Notes: generated by a model not told the origin, from the sequence alone. 64,000 nt of DNA from Ampullaceana balthica (GCA_944989445.1 CALYLW010000733.1:152086-216085), one strand, 5' to 3'; shown: positions 35,592 to 46,664, counted from the stretch's first letter. Translations and numbers: made by a program.

Positions 35592-36264
35592 AGTCGGACC
35601 TATTTAAATCGAACTCAAGGGGACCCGGAAAATTTAGACTTACTGAGTTTTCGAGTTAGGGAAAAAGCGTAATAGGCGCAGATTTATCAAGAACAATGTT
35701 GATATTGAGAAGAAAAAAAAGGGGGGAAGGGGAGACAGCCACACCACCTTGAAAGCTTGACAGGAAAGAGAGGCGGTGTCTTACGTTTTATATGAAGGGA
35801 AAGTCAACTTGGTTTAAAATGCCGATACAAGCCCGTGAGAGTCGACACGTTCCGCCACCTGCCAAATCTACTCCCTTCACGGAGGGATGGAGAGAATCAT
35901 ATTTTTCTGTTTTAAAAAGATTCACAGCATGTAGCAAATGGACGACAATTAGTTACCACTCCTATTCCTTGTCCTTGTCATTTTTGGTACTTGCAAGAGT
36001 CATTTAATCTCTTATGGAATGCACTAAGAAAATAATTTGCGTCCGTTTACATAGCTGTACGGAACACGTGTTCTGAAATGTCTCCCCAGAATAATAACCC
36101 AAAACGCCTTGAAAAATTCGACTAAGGGATTTTTGAACCTCAAAATCTTCGTGTCAAAGAGATCTAAAATAAATTAGTTTTGTGGAGATTTGCAGGGACC
36201 CAAAAATTAATTCGATATAGGTGGGTTATCGACTTAGGGAATTTCGACTTAGCGAGGTCCGACT
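35592..36264 (+). mobile_element. pogo/Tigger-like non-autonomous element
   Basis: The inverted ends are CAGTCGGACCT at 35,592 and AGGTCCGACTG at about 36,264, with inner TAAATCGAACTC and ATTTCGACTTAG arms. The interior matches 42,797-43,270 in opposite orientation, including ACAAGCCCGTGAGAG. It sits in the P1 intron. The TA target expected for pogo elements is not evident. Confidence 0.6.
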
Positions 36265-36333
36265 GTTTATATAATGTATTTACTTATTTATTTATTTATT
36301 TCTATGTATACATACAATTTTCTTTATCCATAG

Positions 36334-36652
36334 GTGAGTTGAAACTTTGTAGGACGTCTGTCAACAACCAAACTTATTTCGCATTACAAGGACATACATT
36401 TGAAATTTCCGTTTGCTTTGAATCATATTTACCCGTAAATGCTTCACTTGTCTTAGAGGACCTCGAAAGCAGGGAGGGTTATAAAAAAAAACGTCCAAAT
36501 ATCTATCAAAAACAGTTGCAGGATATCACAGTTGAGTGTCACCATCTCGAATGTATCAGTCAACGACTTTCACTCGTATTCGTTTGTTCTGGGGCCTAAT
36601 TTAGAATCGTGTAAACCTCTGACTTTTATATTTCACTTTAAAAGGAAATTAG
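36334..36652 (+). pseudogene. Gene P1 exon 5, one-base frameshift
   Basis: It starts LKLCRTSVNNQTYFALQG and SVCFESYLPVNASLVLE in one frame. After the A run the second half (NVSVNDFHSYSFVLGPNLES) is in another frame. Gene P2 exon 5 reads through the same region unbroken. The donor is TTAG then GTAAGA. Confidence 0.78.
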
Positions 36653-36658
36653 GTAAGA

Positions 36659-37345
36659 AATTGCATGAGACTGCTTGTGCATGTGGAACCCAAAAAGGCT
36701 TTCGCGTTGGTTTCGCGTTACTCGTCGCCGGGATGCCTCCTCGTGTGTTTCTGTTCTTCTTCGATTCCTGTTATGTTCGTTTCTGCGACGTTTTCTATCG
36801 GCAATTTCGGATTCATCGAATGTTCTTTTTTCGAGGCATATTTGTCTCGTGGCAACACGCGAAGGTTTGTAAATTTGTGGAGTTGAAGAAGAAATAATAA
36901 AGCAATGCGAACGTGACATTGACGATGGGTACAGGCGTAGGAGAACGGTGTCGTACCTTGAATGCGGCGCAGCAATGCAGTTGGCAGTGGGTCAAGAACC
37001 GAAGACCGACACAACGACATCAACCGGTGTGTGGTGACATACATTATGATTTATAACGGAGACACACACACGCATAGGCTGGTGGCCGATGTTAGACTCA
37101 ACACAAATGTGTGTTGGTGTGTACACAAATGCTGACGTCACAGGTTCATGCGTTGTTTCAGTAATTGACGTTCTAGCTAAAACAATGCCGTCATATAATT
37201 TTTTTTTAACGGCGAACATTTTTAATTTATTTATAATAATTTTGCGCGCCTTTTTTGCGCACCTTTTTTGCGCGCCTTTCGAGCACCTTTTCGCGCGCCT
37301 TTGAACGGGGAGACACACGCATACTTAGGGCGATTATGTATTAGA
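36659..37345 (-). mobile_element. Tandem 5' fragment of the Helitron
   Basis: These 687 bp match 39,728-40,418 with few differences. Read on the minus strand it begins TCTAATA directly after the CTAG end of the neighbouring Helitron and stops at GCAATT against P1 intron sequence. It repeats the N-terminal coding region only. Confidence 0.82.
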
Positions 37346-37356
37346 CTAGTTCAAAA

Positions 37357-37372
37357 GCCTGCTGAAGCTGGC
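37357..37372 (-). other. Helitron 3' hairpin
   Basis: GCCAGCTTCAGCAGGC on the minus strand forms a short stem with one A/A mismatch and a TTCA loop, 7 nt before the CTAG end. It would be the rolling-circle termination signal. Confidence 0.7.
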
Positions 37373-37409
37373 AGAACGAAATCCCACAGAAAGGAAAGCA
37401 AAGAACTAT

Positions 37410-37665
37410 ACCAAATACTGAAATAGAAAAAACCAGGTGTCCTTTATCGCCATGAACAGAATACTATAAATTAACAGAAATAACAAAGAAATGTATGAAT
37501 TACTGTAATAGAAAATAACATTTTGGCCTATATTGCCATGAACACAATACGATATGAAAATAAATAATAAAGAGATGTACGAAATACTCAAATAGAAAAG
37601 AACTTGTATCTTTTATTGTAATGAACACAATACGATATGAAAATCTAAATATGAAAGATCTCCTT
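37410..37665. repeat. Three 85-bp tandem units near the Helitron 3' end
   Basis: Units begin near 37,414, 37,499 and 37,583 and share an ATACT or TTACT start, AATAGAAAA, CATGAACA or AATGAACA, AATACGATATGAAAAT and GAAATGTA-like blocks. Confidence 0.65.
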
Positions 37666-37720
37666 GTACACCACATTTTTAGTGTAGCAGGTGGAGCTGT
37701 CGTGGAGCAGTTTCCCTTGT

Positions 37721-39751
37721 TTAGGACCATATTCCACATGGACCTTGACATCTGCTGATCTGCGTACACTGGGAGAAAGTAACGTATAATTGCCTATGGC
37801 TAAACACAGGTTGTGGTAGGTAGATACCGACCTTATCCAGTGTCTGTCCCAGCGATTTGTTTATGGTCATTGCGAAAGCTAACTTCACAGGGAATTGCCT
37901 TCTCCGTAGAACGAAAGGCAAGTCTGTGGTTGTCGGGGCAATGTCCACGCGTGGAATGAATAGATTTCGACATTTGTCGCTTCCGGACAGAAGTTCAGCT
38001 ATGATGAGGTTGGGTTTGAGGTCCCTAACCACCAATCTGGTGCCGTTGCATAGACCTCGTTTGGTGTTCGAATTGCGAAGATAATTGTTTTCATCATCTG
38101 GCGTGCAGTCGTCGATGGAGTCGGAATTTAATAATGTCCTGGGTTCTCCTTCAAGTAAATGCAGAACCTGAATATTGATAAGGTCCACATCGGCATTTGT
38201 TGGGCATAGAATAGCCTTATTTACACATTCTTCCGCATATCTGGCTAGAAGTCGTTAACCGAAGATTTCGGAAACAATAGATCCTGTGCAGACCATATGG
38301 GCTGGAACTTCAAACATATTCTCGTCCAATCCATGTTCATTGGTTAATGTTCCATTGCCTAGCTCCATTAACCAAGACGTAAATTCTGGATCAATAAATC
38401 GCATATTACTTGTCAATGTGAGAATTTGTAAATTTAGACCAACGATCGGTAAACTTAATACTCGCTTCGACAATGGCGGCCCTGGTTCCATGAACAGCAC
38501 CGGGCAAGGTTTGTCTGAAGTCCCCACCCAAGAGAATGGTTTTTCCACCGAAAGGTTTGTCATTTTGCATGATATCTTGTAAGAGTTTATTCACGCATTT
38601 CCATGCTTCCTTAGAGGCAATCGTGGATTCATCCCAAATGATTATTGTGGCTCTTCGGAGAATGTCAGCATCGGAGGAGGTCATTCTCATTCTGGAGGTT
38701 GAGGTGTCGATAATTGGGACGGGAAGTTGAAATTGGGAACGATACGTTCGACCACTTTACAGTAAATTGGCCGCGATTCCAGTTGATGCAGTAGCTAAAG
38801 CAATCTTCTGTTCCCCTCTAATTGATGCAAGCAAGGTTGTGTACAAATATATTTTACCACTGCCACCAGGTCCATCAAGAAAGTAACACCTATGAGGAAG
38901 ATGATAATTGGCTGCGGCTGTGATAATTTCATCAAATGCGTGTCTCTGCTGTTCATTGAGACTCCGTACCATGTCTGTTGCTTTGCTGAGCTGTTGGACC
39001 GGATCAAAAACGCTGTTATGTATGTATTCCACGTGACTTGTTGGAACTGCTAAACAAAAATTATCGCAGGTTTTCCAATTAGCAATAAAGATCAATTGAA
39101 TATCAGTAAGGGCCAAATTGAGGCAGTGTTCGCAATTCACTTCGTGATGAAACTGCAACGTAAAATGTTCATAAAAGTATTCTTTATATTTCTGGAACAA
39201 TTGGGGAATATTTAAAGGAGATGCGAGCAGGCACATATGTGCAAATAATTCCCGTAGGAGAGTGGGTCTCTTTTCGGCAACCGCATCATGTAACGTCATA
39301 TCCCAGACCTGCTCGTCATTTAAGAGGCCTCGGTATTGTGCAGCTTCCTTGAATGTTGGATATGTAATACCATGGACGGTCCGAAGGTCCTCAAAGGAAT
39401 TTGCAACTGGCACATGAAGGAGAAGTAAGCGCAAGCAGAAGCGCTGAATGTCTGACGCTAAACTGACAGAGTACATACGACCAATTATTCTGTCAGCATC
39501 CCTTTGCCTTCTCTGTCATGTTCTGGTCCTCTCGTGAAAAACATAATATTCCAGGTATGTCAGTGTGTATAGTATAGTATACATGTAGCCATCTGGTATT
39601 GTTGATTTAGTTTGAACCATGCCGTTAAAGTAGTGTCTCTCGAAGCTGCGTTCTGTGCTGCAGCCAAAACGTTATCAGTAATAAAAACTACTGATTGCTC
39701 GCCAAGGAGATGGACTTGGAGTCTGATAATTGCATGAGACTGCTTGTGCAT
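37721..39751 (-). pseudogene. Helitron PIF1-like helicase, broken
   Basis: Minus-strand frames give, in order, RLQVHLLGEQSVVF, RDTTLTAWFKLN, ANSFEDLRTVHGITYPTFKE, LDGPGGSGK (Walker A), IIIWDEST (Walker B), LLGGDFRQTLPG, LTLTSNMR, KRGLCNGTRLVV and LAFAMTINKSLGQTLDKVGI. This is the helicase half of animal Helitron transposases. The residue after the Walker A Lys is Ile instead of Thr or Ser, which should abolish ATP binding. Frame breaks occur near 39,480, 38,720, 38,400 and 38,230. The helicase part follows directly on the N-terminal basic region, without a Rep domain. Confidence 0.85.
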
Positions 39752-40093
39752 GTGGAACCCAAAAAGGCTTTCGCGTTGGTTTCGCGTTTCTCGTCACCGT
39801 GATGCCTCCTCGTGTGTTTCTGTTCTTCTTCGATTCCTGTTATGTTCGTTTCTGCGACGTTTTCTATCGGCAATTTCGGCTTTATCGAATGTTCTTTTTT
39901 CGAGGCATAGTTTGTCTCGTGGCAACACGCGAATGTTTGTAAATTTGTGGAGTTGAAGAAGAAATAATAAAGCAATGCGAACGTGACACTGACGATGGGT
40001 ACAGGCGTAGGAGAACGGTGTCGTACCTTGAATGCGGCGCAGCAATGCAGTTGGCAGTGGGTCAAGAACCGAAGACCGACACACCGACATCAA
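39752..40093 (-). pseudogene. Helitron N-terminal basic region
   Basis: Minus-strand frames encode RKRRRNEHNRNRRRTETHEE and ESLFGF, the basic N-terminal segment usual before the Rep domain. Another frame covers the same DNA. A second copy is at about 36,640-37,040. Confidence 0.55.
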
Positions 40094-40924
40094 CCGGTTG
40101 GTGGTGACTTACATCATGATTTATAACGGAGACACACACACGCATAGGCTGGTGGCCGCTGCTAGACTCAACACAAATGTGTGTTTGTGTGTACACACAT
40201 GCTGACGTCACAGGTTCGTGCGTTGTTTCGGTAATTGACGTTCTAGCTAAAGCAATGCCGTCATATAATATTTTTTTTACGGCGAACATTTTTAATTTAT
40301 TTATAATAGTTTTGCGCGCCTTTTTTTCTGCGCACCTTTTTTGCGCGCCTTTCGAGCACCTTTTCGCGCGCCTCTGAACGGGGAGACACACGCATACTTA
40401 GGGCGATTATATATTAGATATAGTGCCTATATATATTACAACGTACGTATAGGGTTATAGTAAATTAAATATTGCAAAGTGTTATAGAATAGGATTGAAT
40501 AATTTGTTTAGTTTGCATATATAATATTTAAATGCTTTTTTTAAAAAATTATTATTGAATTTTACACAATTTTGAATAATCAGTGTTAGTACACAATAAA
40601 AACATAATTCAAAAACCCTACAACTGTGATTATTTACATGTTCATCGTTACAATACCTTTTCATGTTGTTCATAAACACCTAAGCACTAAGTGTACGTTT
40701 TTTTGTTTTTTTTTAAATCGTCCGACATATGTCAAAGTTCATTACTTCAGTTCATTGTGAACGCTAAAACAATAAGCGATATACACAGACGAAAATGACC
40801 ACTTTGACATCTACAGTATTCCTTTTTTATTTGATAGTATTAATGATTATTTAAGCTTTGACATAACAGGTTGCATCTTTCAGACACACAACGCTGTTTC
40901 AGTCTCTTCTTTATTTGTAATAAC

Positions 40925-41065
40925 CTTGTTCCGGCTGGCTATTAATGCTAGCTATGTTAACTGGCATAGGTGACTTCAAAGACTGGCATATCTGCTTGGC
41001 TCCTATTTCATTTTGTTTTTCATCGTCGCTTTGTCCGCCCACGTAGTAGCACTTTTCGTTCCACG
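40925..41065 (-). CDS. Gene C2 exon: CTLD2 start
   Basis: This 141-nt exon follows acceptor TCAAACCAG. It encodes WNEKCYYVGGQSDDEK, AKQICQS and NIASINSQPEQ. The donor is GTTATT, weaker than GTAAGT in gene C1. Confidence 0.75.
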
Positions 41066-41345
41066 CTGGTTTGATAGTGAAATTATTGTATAAATGAAAA
41101 AGAATAGTGGTGTATATTATACAGATAACTGATATATTCTGTACATTACAGAATATGGCAATTGCATTTCAACACTATACTAAGATATTCGTTTTAATTA
41201 ATTGAACTACACCGCACTAAGACGCAATATATATAATAAAAGGAAGTGAAAAAAGAAGAAGAAGCGTGTTTAATTGTTGTTAAATTAAAATTGTTAACCT
41301 ATAGTCCTCACATTAAAAAAAGTATTCTTTCAATCACGTTTAGTC

Positions 41346-41488
41346 CAAGCTATTCTGCGGCGCACGATTCGCCGCGGGTCGGATCACGTTCAGTTGCAAG
41401 CTATTATGTGGCGCATGATACGCTACGGGTCGGATCACGTTCAGTCGCTAGCTATTATGTGGCACATGATACGCCGCCGGTCGGATAT
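41346..41488. repeat. GC-rich tandem repeat, 51-bp period, three units
   Basis: Units start at 41,346, 41,397 and 41,448 and share AAGCTATT or TAGCTATT, GGCGCA, CGGGTCGGATCACGTTCAGT. It lies in gene C2's intron. Confidence 0.85.
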
Positions 41489-41799
41489 TTTTTTGAAATA
41501 CATCTAAGTTTGAGGAAATCCTGCAACGTGAACGCAAAATAAAGGAACATTCGAAAGATGAGACTACTCGGCGTCTTGAAACTTTTGATAACGAACTCCA
41601 ACGTTACTTCCATGAGCTGAATAAATACGAAACTACTTTCATACAAAATCAATTACATTATTCCTTTTTCCTATATCACGCGTCATTGTTAGTTGTTTTT
41701 TCTTTCTTTTTATTTTACACCACATTTTAAAGGTATAATATGTCTAAAAAATTAAATATAATTGTATTACTTATGTAAGTAAGTACGTACTTTCTGTTT

Positions 41800-41935
41800 A
41801 ATGTACAGATAAAGGCATTAGCTGAAAAAGTTTACTGTTGTGATCGTTTAAGAATAAAGCTCCAATGTATTGTTTTCATTACACAAGCTTGTGTATTTTT
41901 GTATTATATTTCCTTGAGGAAGACAGCCTTCATGG
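41800..41935. repeat. Repeat related to 46,665-46,770
   Basis: Shared blocks are AAAGGCATTAGC, TTTAAGAATAAAGCTCCAATG and ATTGTTTT. It may be a Penelope-like terminal piece. Confidence 0.4.
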
Positions 41936-42726
41936 TGTATTACAAGATGAGTTATTGGTTTTGAAAATTTATTCAATGGGTCGTAAATATTTTAAAGAAA
42001 GTTAGCTAAATATGTTGGTGTTTTATTCATAACTAAACGTCACAATGCTTGCCTTTGGAGTGTCAGTTCTATTCGTTTAAATAAGATAGCGATGCTTTGT
42101 TTTTTTTGTAATTTTTTATAAATTAGTAAATATTTAGTGTATACATTTGTTAATTCGCTTCATCTAAATATTGAATTATGTTTATGTATTATTCTATATT
42201 TCTTTCTTAATTTATTTTTCTGATCTATATATATATATTAGACGGAAAAACATATATTATCAATGCCAAGCCTTACAAAATAGTTTCCCCCCCCCCAGAA
42301 ATAATGTTTTCCTTGGATTTGTTAAAATAATCCTTACTTGTTTAGTTAGAAAATTACGGTACCAAACTTTAGCAATAAAGCAGAAGCATTACACTTCAAA
42401 CAGAACAATATATACTTTTCATGTCCATGTCTTATTTGAGAACAGATGCGTTGGAAAAAATATTCCATATTCTAATCGCAGTCTTATTGGTAGAACAGTG
42501 GACTTATCTTTAGCCTATAGTTGTTAACATGTTAAAATAAGTTTTAGATTTGTCAGAAGATTTGTTAGATAATAATTTTTGTGCAGTCGATAGCAGGGTT
42601 CATCTTGGAATAAAACAAATATTTTAATGTTCTCCAGATTTTGTTACATAGCAACAGTCTATCTGCATATTGTTTTTATAACCTTGTTTTTATTTTAAAA
42701 ATCCTTATTTTATATAAATACATTTA

Positions 42727-42745
42727 AATATATATATATATATAA

Positions 42746-42795
<50 letters not shown>
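42727..42795. repeat. (TA)n microsatellite
   Basis: This TA run adjoins the Tigger-like element. Confidence 0.95.
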
Positions 42796-42796
<1 letters not shown>

Positions 42797-42798
<2 letters not shown>

Positions 42799-43270
42799 GT
42801 AGGAGCTCTCTAAGTCAAACTTTCCTTAGTCGAAAGAATCCCTTTTTTAAATTAACTGTTAATTCCTGGCAAAATTACATAAGACTAATGAATTTTTTAT
42901 CTCCTTAACTCGAATATTGTTTTTATTCAAACCTCCCTTAGTCGAATTTTCCAATGCATGCTGTGACTCTTTTTTAAAAAAATCTTACTTCCCCCATCCG
43001 ACTGTGGATGGATTAAAGTGGGGGATGGAGGGAATGTGTCTCCTCTCACGGGCTTGTGTCGGTATGTCAAAGCAAGTTGGCTTTTTTCATATGAAACACC
43101 AGACATTGCCTCTATTTTTTGTCAAGACTTCGAGCCGATATGGCTGTTTCTCTCAAAGCCCTTCTGAATATCAACATTGCCCTTTATTTATCTTCGCCTG
43201 TTACGCCATTTTCCTAACACGAAAATTTCGTAAATCGAATTTTTTTTGGTCCCTTATGGGCTGGTACTGA
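42797..43270 (-). mobile_element. pogo/Tigger-like element, inverted relative to 35,592-36,264
   Basis: The interior, reverse-complemented, matches 35,690-35,870 (CAATGTTGATATT, ACACAAGCCCGTGAGAG). The left end has CTCTAAGTCAAAC and CTTAGTCGAAA, and the right end CGTAAATCGAATT. Confidence 0.55.
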
Positions 43271-43289
43271 TTTAACAAATTCTGTTCCA

Positions 43290-43650
43290 TTACTCTGAGA
43301 AAAATTTAATCGGCTAATCGATACGATTTCGACTAATTATATTTTTGTATCGCATATATAGATCCGGTTAAGTTGCGATTCAATATTTTGCGAAATCGGT
43401 TAAGTCGAGGAAATTACATGGCTCCTAAATTTTGTGACGTAACACAACAAATTCGTTCTGCTATGCAAGAAATAAGTAAAAAACACCTTTGTGTGTACGT
43501 TTGCACGTCTAAATAATTATTAATAATAATACCCGGGAAACGTATGTAAGTAAAAAAAAATTAATTACTTAATAATAAATTGGGAATTTTAATAGATTAA
43601 TATTTTCAAATTTTAATCGATTAATTAATATTTAATTATCTTAGCCCTAA
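43290..43650 (+). mobile_element. hAT-like fragment
   Basis: It ends TTAGCCCTAA against (TA)n. The first part matches 4,530-4,780 inverted. Confidence 0.5.
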
Positions 43651-43660
43651 TATATGTGTA

Positions 43661-43661
43661 C

Positions 43662-43724
<63 letters not shown>

Positions 43725-43735
43725 AATATATATAT
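43661..43735. repeat. (TA)n microsatellite
   Basis: This TA run lies between hAT-like fragments. Confidence 0.95.
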
Positions 43736-43740
43736 ATTTA

Positions 43741-43861
43741 AATATATATTTAATAACTGTTACTTATGACACCATGAATTTCGATTTTTTGGTTTTAATC
43801 GAAATTAACGTTAGTTTTTTCAAAAGAAGACGATTTCACATTAATTAATCGTTAACAGCCT

Positions 43862-43863
<2 letters not shown>
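43741..43863 (+). mobile_element. hAT-like terminus
   Basis: It carries TTACTTATGACACCATGAAT and ends TTAATCGTTAACAGCC before (TA)n. The same end occurs at 47,510-47,622 and 520-640. Confidence 0.5.
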
Positions 43864-43908
<45 letters not shown>

Positions 43909-43912
<4 letters not shown>

Positions 43913-45162
43913 GGCTGTTATCGATTAATTTTATTTTAATCGTTAACTTTTGAAAAATTAATCGATAATTAATCGATAATTTCGATTAAATCCAAAAATA
44001 AACATTTATGACATCATTAAACTTAAAATTCCAAGGGAAGTAACAAAAAACCAGGTAATTGACAGTTTTATTTTATTGAGTTATTTCCCCTGTCTCAATG
44101 ACCTTGAAAAATAAGAATTTTTTAACTAAATGTTATGTCTTTAAATTTTAAATCCACACAAAAAAATTGAAATCAAAGTTATGCATACAATGGAAACAAT
44201 GTCTAACTCAAAAATTAACAATGGAAAATATTGCTAAGTCTCATTTCTCAAGTGTTATTTCAAGACATTGATACATAAAGGTCCAATGAGACGCGTTCTT
44301 GTAAAAAAAAAGGAACCTTTAAAAACTAATTACGTTAATTAAAAAAAAATGTTTAAAAAAAAGGATCAGGATTTGTAATTAACAAAACTTTAGCTTAACT
44401 TTCCAGTTATATGTCTAAAACTAACTGTGCTGATGGAACTGATGCTATCACTGTCTGCCATTTTTAGTTGACGTTAGCAGGCCCACATAAATTAATTATT
44501 AATAAAATACATTGTAATATTAGGCGGGAGAAGTTTGTACGTCAAAAAAAAATTATTATTATTTATTAACTAGGGGTTGTAGGGCGCCTAAGGCGCCCAC
44601 ATCGGCTTTAGGGCGCTTATGGCACCCACTTTTTTGTCAAAACCCAAGTAAATTATCCTTGTTTGATAAATACGAAATATTAAACTTCCTGAAATGTGCA
44701 CAAAGTATTTTATAATTATAAATCATCAAATCCTATTTTTACACCGTTCTCTTTTCCAAAATTAAGATACAAGCTAAAGCAATGACGTCATATAATTTTT
44801 TTACAGCACGTCTTTAATTGATAATTATTTTGCACACCTTTTAGCGCGCCTTGTATTAAATATAAGATCAAACAATGACGTCATATTAAATAATTTTACA
44901 GTGCTAATCACGACACAATTTTTCAACTGCCATAGACTGTTGTACATCGTTCCTCAGCGTTCCACATCCAGCCAGCCAGTGACTTGGAGTATTATTTTAT
45001 TTATAATTAATTATTTATTAATTTAAAAAAAATGAACTATTATAAATATTTTCTTTAATTTTAATCGAATTTTTATCGATTAAAATTATTTTAATCGATA
45101 TTTAATCGATAAAAATTTTAACGATTAATCGAGAGATTAATCGATAATTTCCGCAGCCCTAA
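43909..45162 (-). mobile_element. Internally deleted hAT element, both ends present
   Basis: The ends are TTAGGGCTG at 43,909 and CAGCCCTAA at 45,162, each against (TA)n. On the minus strand an ATG near 44,458 starts MADSDSISSISTVSF, matching the start of the BED-finger frame at 97-477; the finger and catalytic domain are missing. It also contains the GGGCGCC repeat block at 44,580-44,870. A target duplication cannot be told apart from TA. Confidence 0.62.
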
Positions 45163-45663
45163 TATATATATATATATATATATATGTGAATTGAACATTA
45201 AGTCATTTAAATTTTTGTTTTCGTGTTTTTTGTTTATTTAATTTTAAATTATATGTAAATGTGATTTATTTATTAATCAAGAGAAAATAAATAAAGAACC
45301 TTTAATAACTTTAAAAAATATGTTTTTTTTAAAACAGCCAACTACCTGCACCCTTCAGTTTAGTAATATTATTGAATAGTCGTATTGTGTTTAAATAGGG
45401 GCGAGGACTAGATAACAATGTCACACAGTCCGAAATTTTATATTGCACAGATAAAGCTTGCTTCAAAAATTCTGTTTTGTATATTAAGATTAAAAGCTCC
45501 AAGAAAAAAAAAGATAAATGATAAAAATAAAAATTATATTATTTAGTTACTCTGAATGTTGTAGAAGGGGAACAAGTTAAATAGTTGAGGGTTTAATAAA
45601 TATTCATTATTTAAATCTTTAAAATAAATTATGGAAACAAAACACAACAAAAAATCAACTTAC

Positions 45664-45783
45664 AATCACTAACGAAACCCTCCGGGCAAATATAATGGAG
45701 TTCAAATGCTGGTGTACTGAAATTCTCTTTTATTTTACAAACAAGCCCCCTGCTTTCAAAGCACGAATCGAGTTTCCACTGAT
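45664..45783 (-). CDS. Gene C2 exon: end of CTLD1
   Basis: This 120-nt exon, phase 1 to phase 1, lies between CTTAAAG and GTAAGT. It encodes DQWKLDSCFESRGLVCK and ELHYICPEGFVSD. It shows what the truncated exon at 17,697-17,781 has lost. Confidence 0.8.
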
Positions 45784-45899
45784 CTTTAAGGATGTTGAAA
45801 TTTTGTATTAGTAATTATCAGAAGATAACTATGGGGAATTGTATTACTGTTGTATGAGGTCAGACACACATACACACACATACATATAACTATATATAA

Positions 45900-45907
<8 letters not shown>

Positions 45908-45992
<85 letters not shown>
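45908..45992. repeat. (TA)n microsatellite
   Basis: This TA run in the gene C2 intron sits at the position matching the TA run beside the damaged exon of gene C1. Confidence 0.95.
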
Positions 45993-45997
<5 letters not shown>

Positions 45998-46187
45998 GTG
46001 TATGTAAAATGTATTTACAATAATCTACTTTACTATTAGAACCCTTTTTGCAGAAAAATAAACTAAAATTCAAATTTCTTTATCGTAATGGTGCTACTAA
46101 AAATTATAATAATAATAATTTTAAAAAATTATTACTACTAAAATATGAAACTTAAAATACTAAATTATTATAACACGTTGCCTTTAC

Positions 46188-46288
46188 CAAAGCGATGGGA
46201 TGTAGCAATGCATCCTTTCTTATCAGTATGTGTTTCGAAACCAGAAATCAATTTCTCACCAAACATGAATTTACTTCCATCTGACCAT
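46188..46288 (-). CDS. Gene C2 exon: CTLD1 third exon
   Basis: This 101-nt exon lies between AATATAG and GTAAAG. It encodes WSDGSKFMFGEKLISGF and KKGCIATSHRF. Confidence 0.8.
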
Positions 46289-46456
46289 CTATATTGTTCA
46301 TGAATGCATGTAGAATAAAAACGATCCAAAACAATATATATATATATATTTTAGGGGAATGGATTCTTTAAAAAAGGTAAATGATAAAAAAGGAGATCAT
46401 GTAAAGAATACATTTAATTTAAATTATGTAGGTATGAATAATGTAGTTATTTAAAT

Positions 46457-46464
46457 TATATATT

Positions 46465-46528
<64 letters not shown>
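46457..46528. repeat. (TA)n microsatellite
   Basis: This TA run lies next to a hAT-like left end. Confidence 0.95.
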
Positions 46529-46536
<8 letters not shown>

Positions 46537-46664
46537 GTTATTAGGGCATCTGAAATTAACGATTAATTTCTCGGTTAATTTAAAATATCCATGTAAAATA
46601 AAATGAAAGGAAAAACAAAAACAACAAGGACACAGGATAAAGAAAAAAGAAGGAAGTATCTAAA

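Larger units (their letters stand above)
32920..36652 (+). pseudogene. Gene P1: decayed copy of the Ig-like receptor P2
   Basis: Three exons match gene P2: 32,920-33,071 (P2 exon 1), 34,186-34,340 (exon 4) and 36,334-36,652 (exon 5). P2 exons 2 and 3 have no counterpart, and no membrane exon follows. Damage is clear: the P2 start codon ATG is TTG here with an in-frame stop two codons before it, and exon 5 is 319 nt against 318 because of one extra A in an A run near 36,485. A Helitron starts 7 nt after the exon 5 donor. Without exons 2 and 3 the remaining exons still join in phase 2. An alternative upstream first exon cannot be excluded. Confidence 0.75.
37346..40418 (-). mobile_element. Helitron with intact ends
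   Basis: On the minus strand the 5' end at 40,418 is TCTAATATATAATCG, preceded by A. The 3' end at 37,346-37,349 is CTAG, followed by T. Seven nt before CTAG is a hairpin (37,357-37,372) with GCC/GGC and GC/GC pairs. TC start, CTRR end, 3' hairpin and an A/T insertion site are the Helitron hallmarks. It encodes a broken PIF1-like helicase, and the Rep/HUH region is missing. Confidence 0.85.

Noticed and set aside
36665..37304. Plus-strand frames across the Helitron 5' segments (also 39,730-40,377)
   Set aside because: They are shadows of the minus-strand Helitron N-terminal coding region, duplicated with it.
36659..40418. LTR retrotransposon explanation for the two 690-bp direct repeats
   Set aside because: The repeats do not bound the element symmetrically, there is no gag/pol or primer site, and the internal gene is a Helitron-type helicase with TC/CTAG ends.
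42171..42527. 118-residue plus-strand frame
   Set aside because: It has a hydrophobic start but no homologue in the other copy, no splice partners and low-complexity composition.
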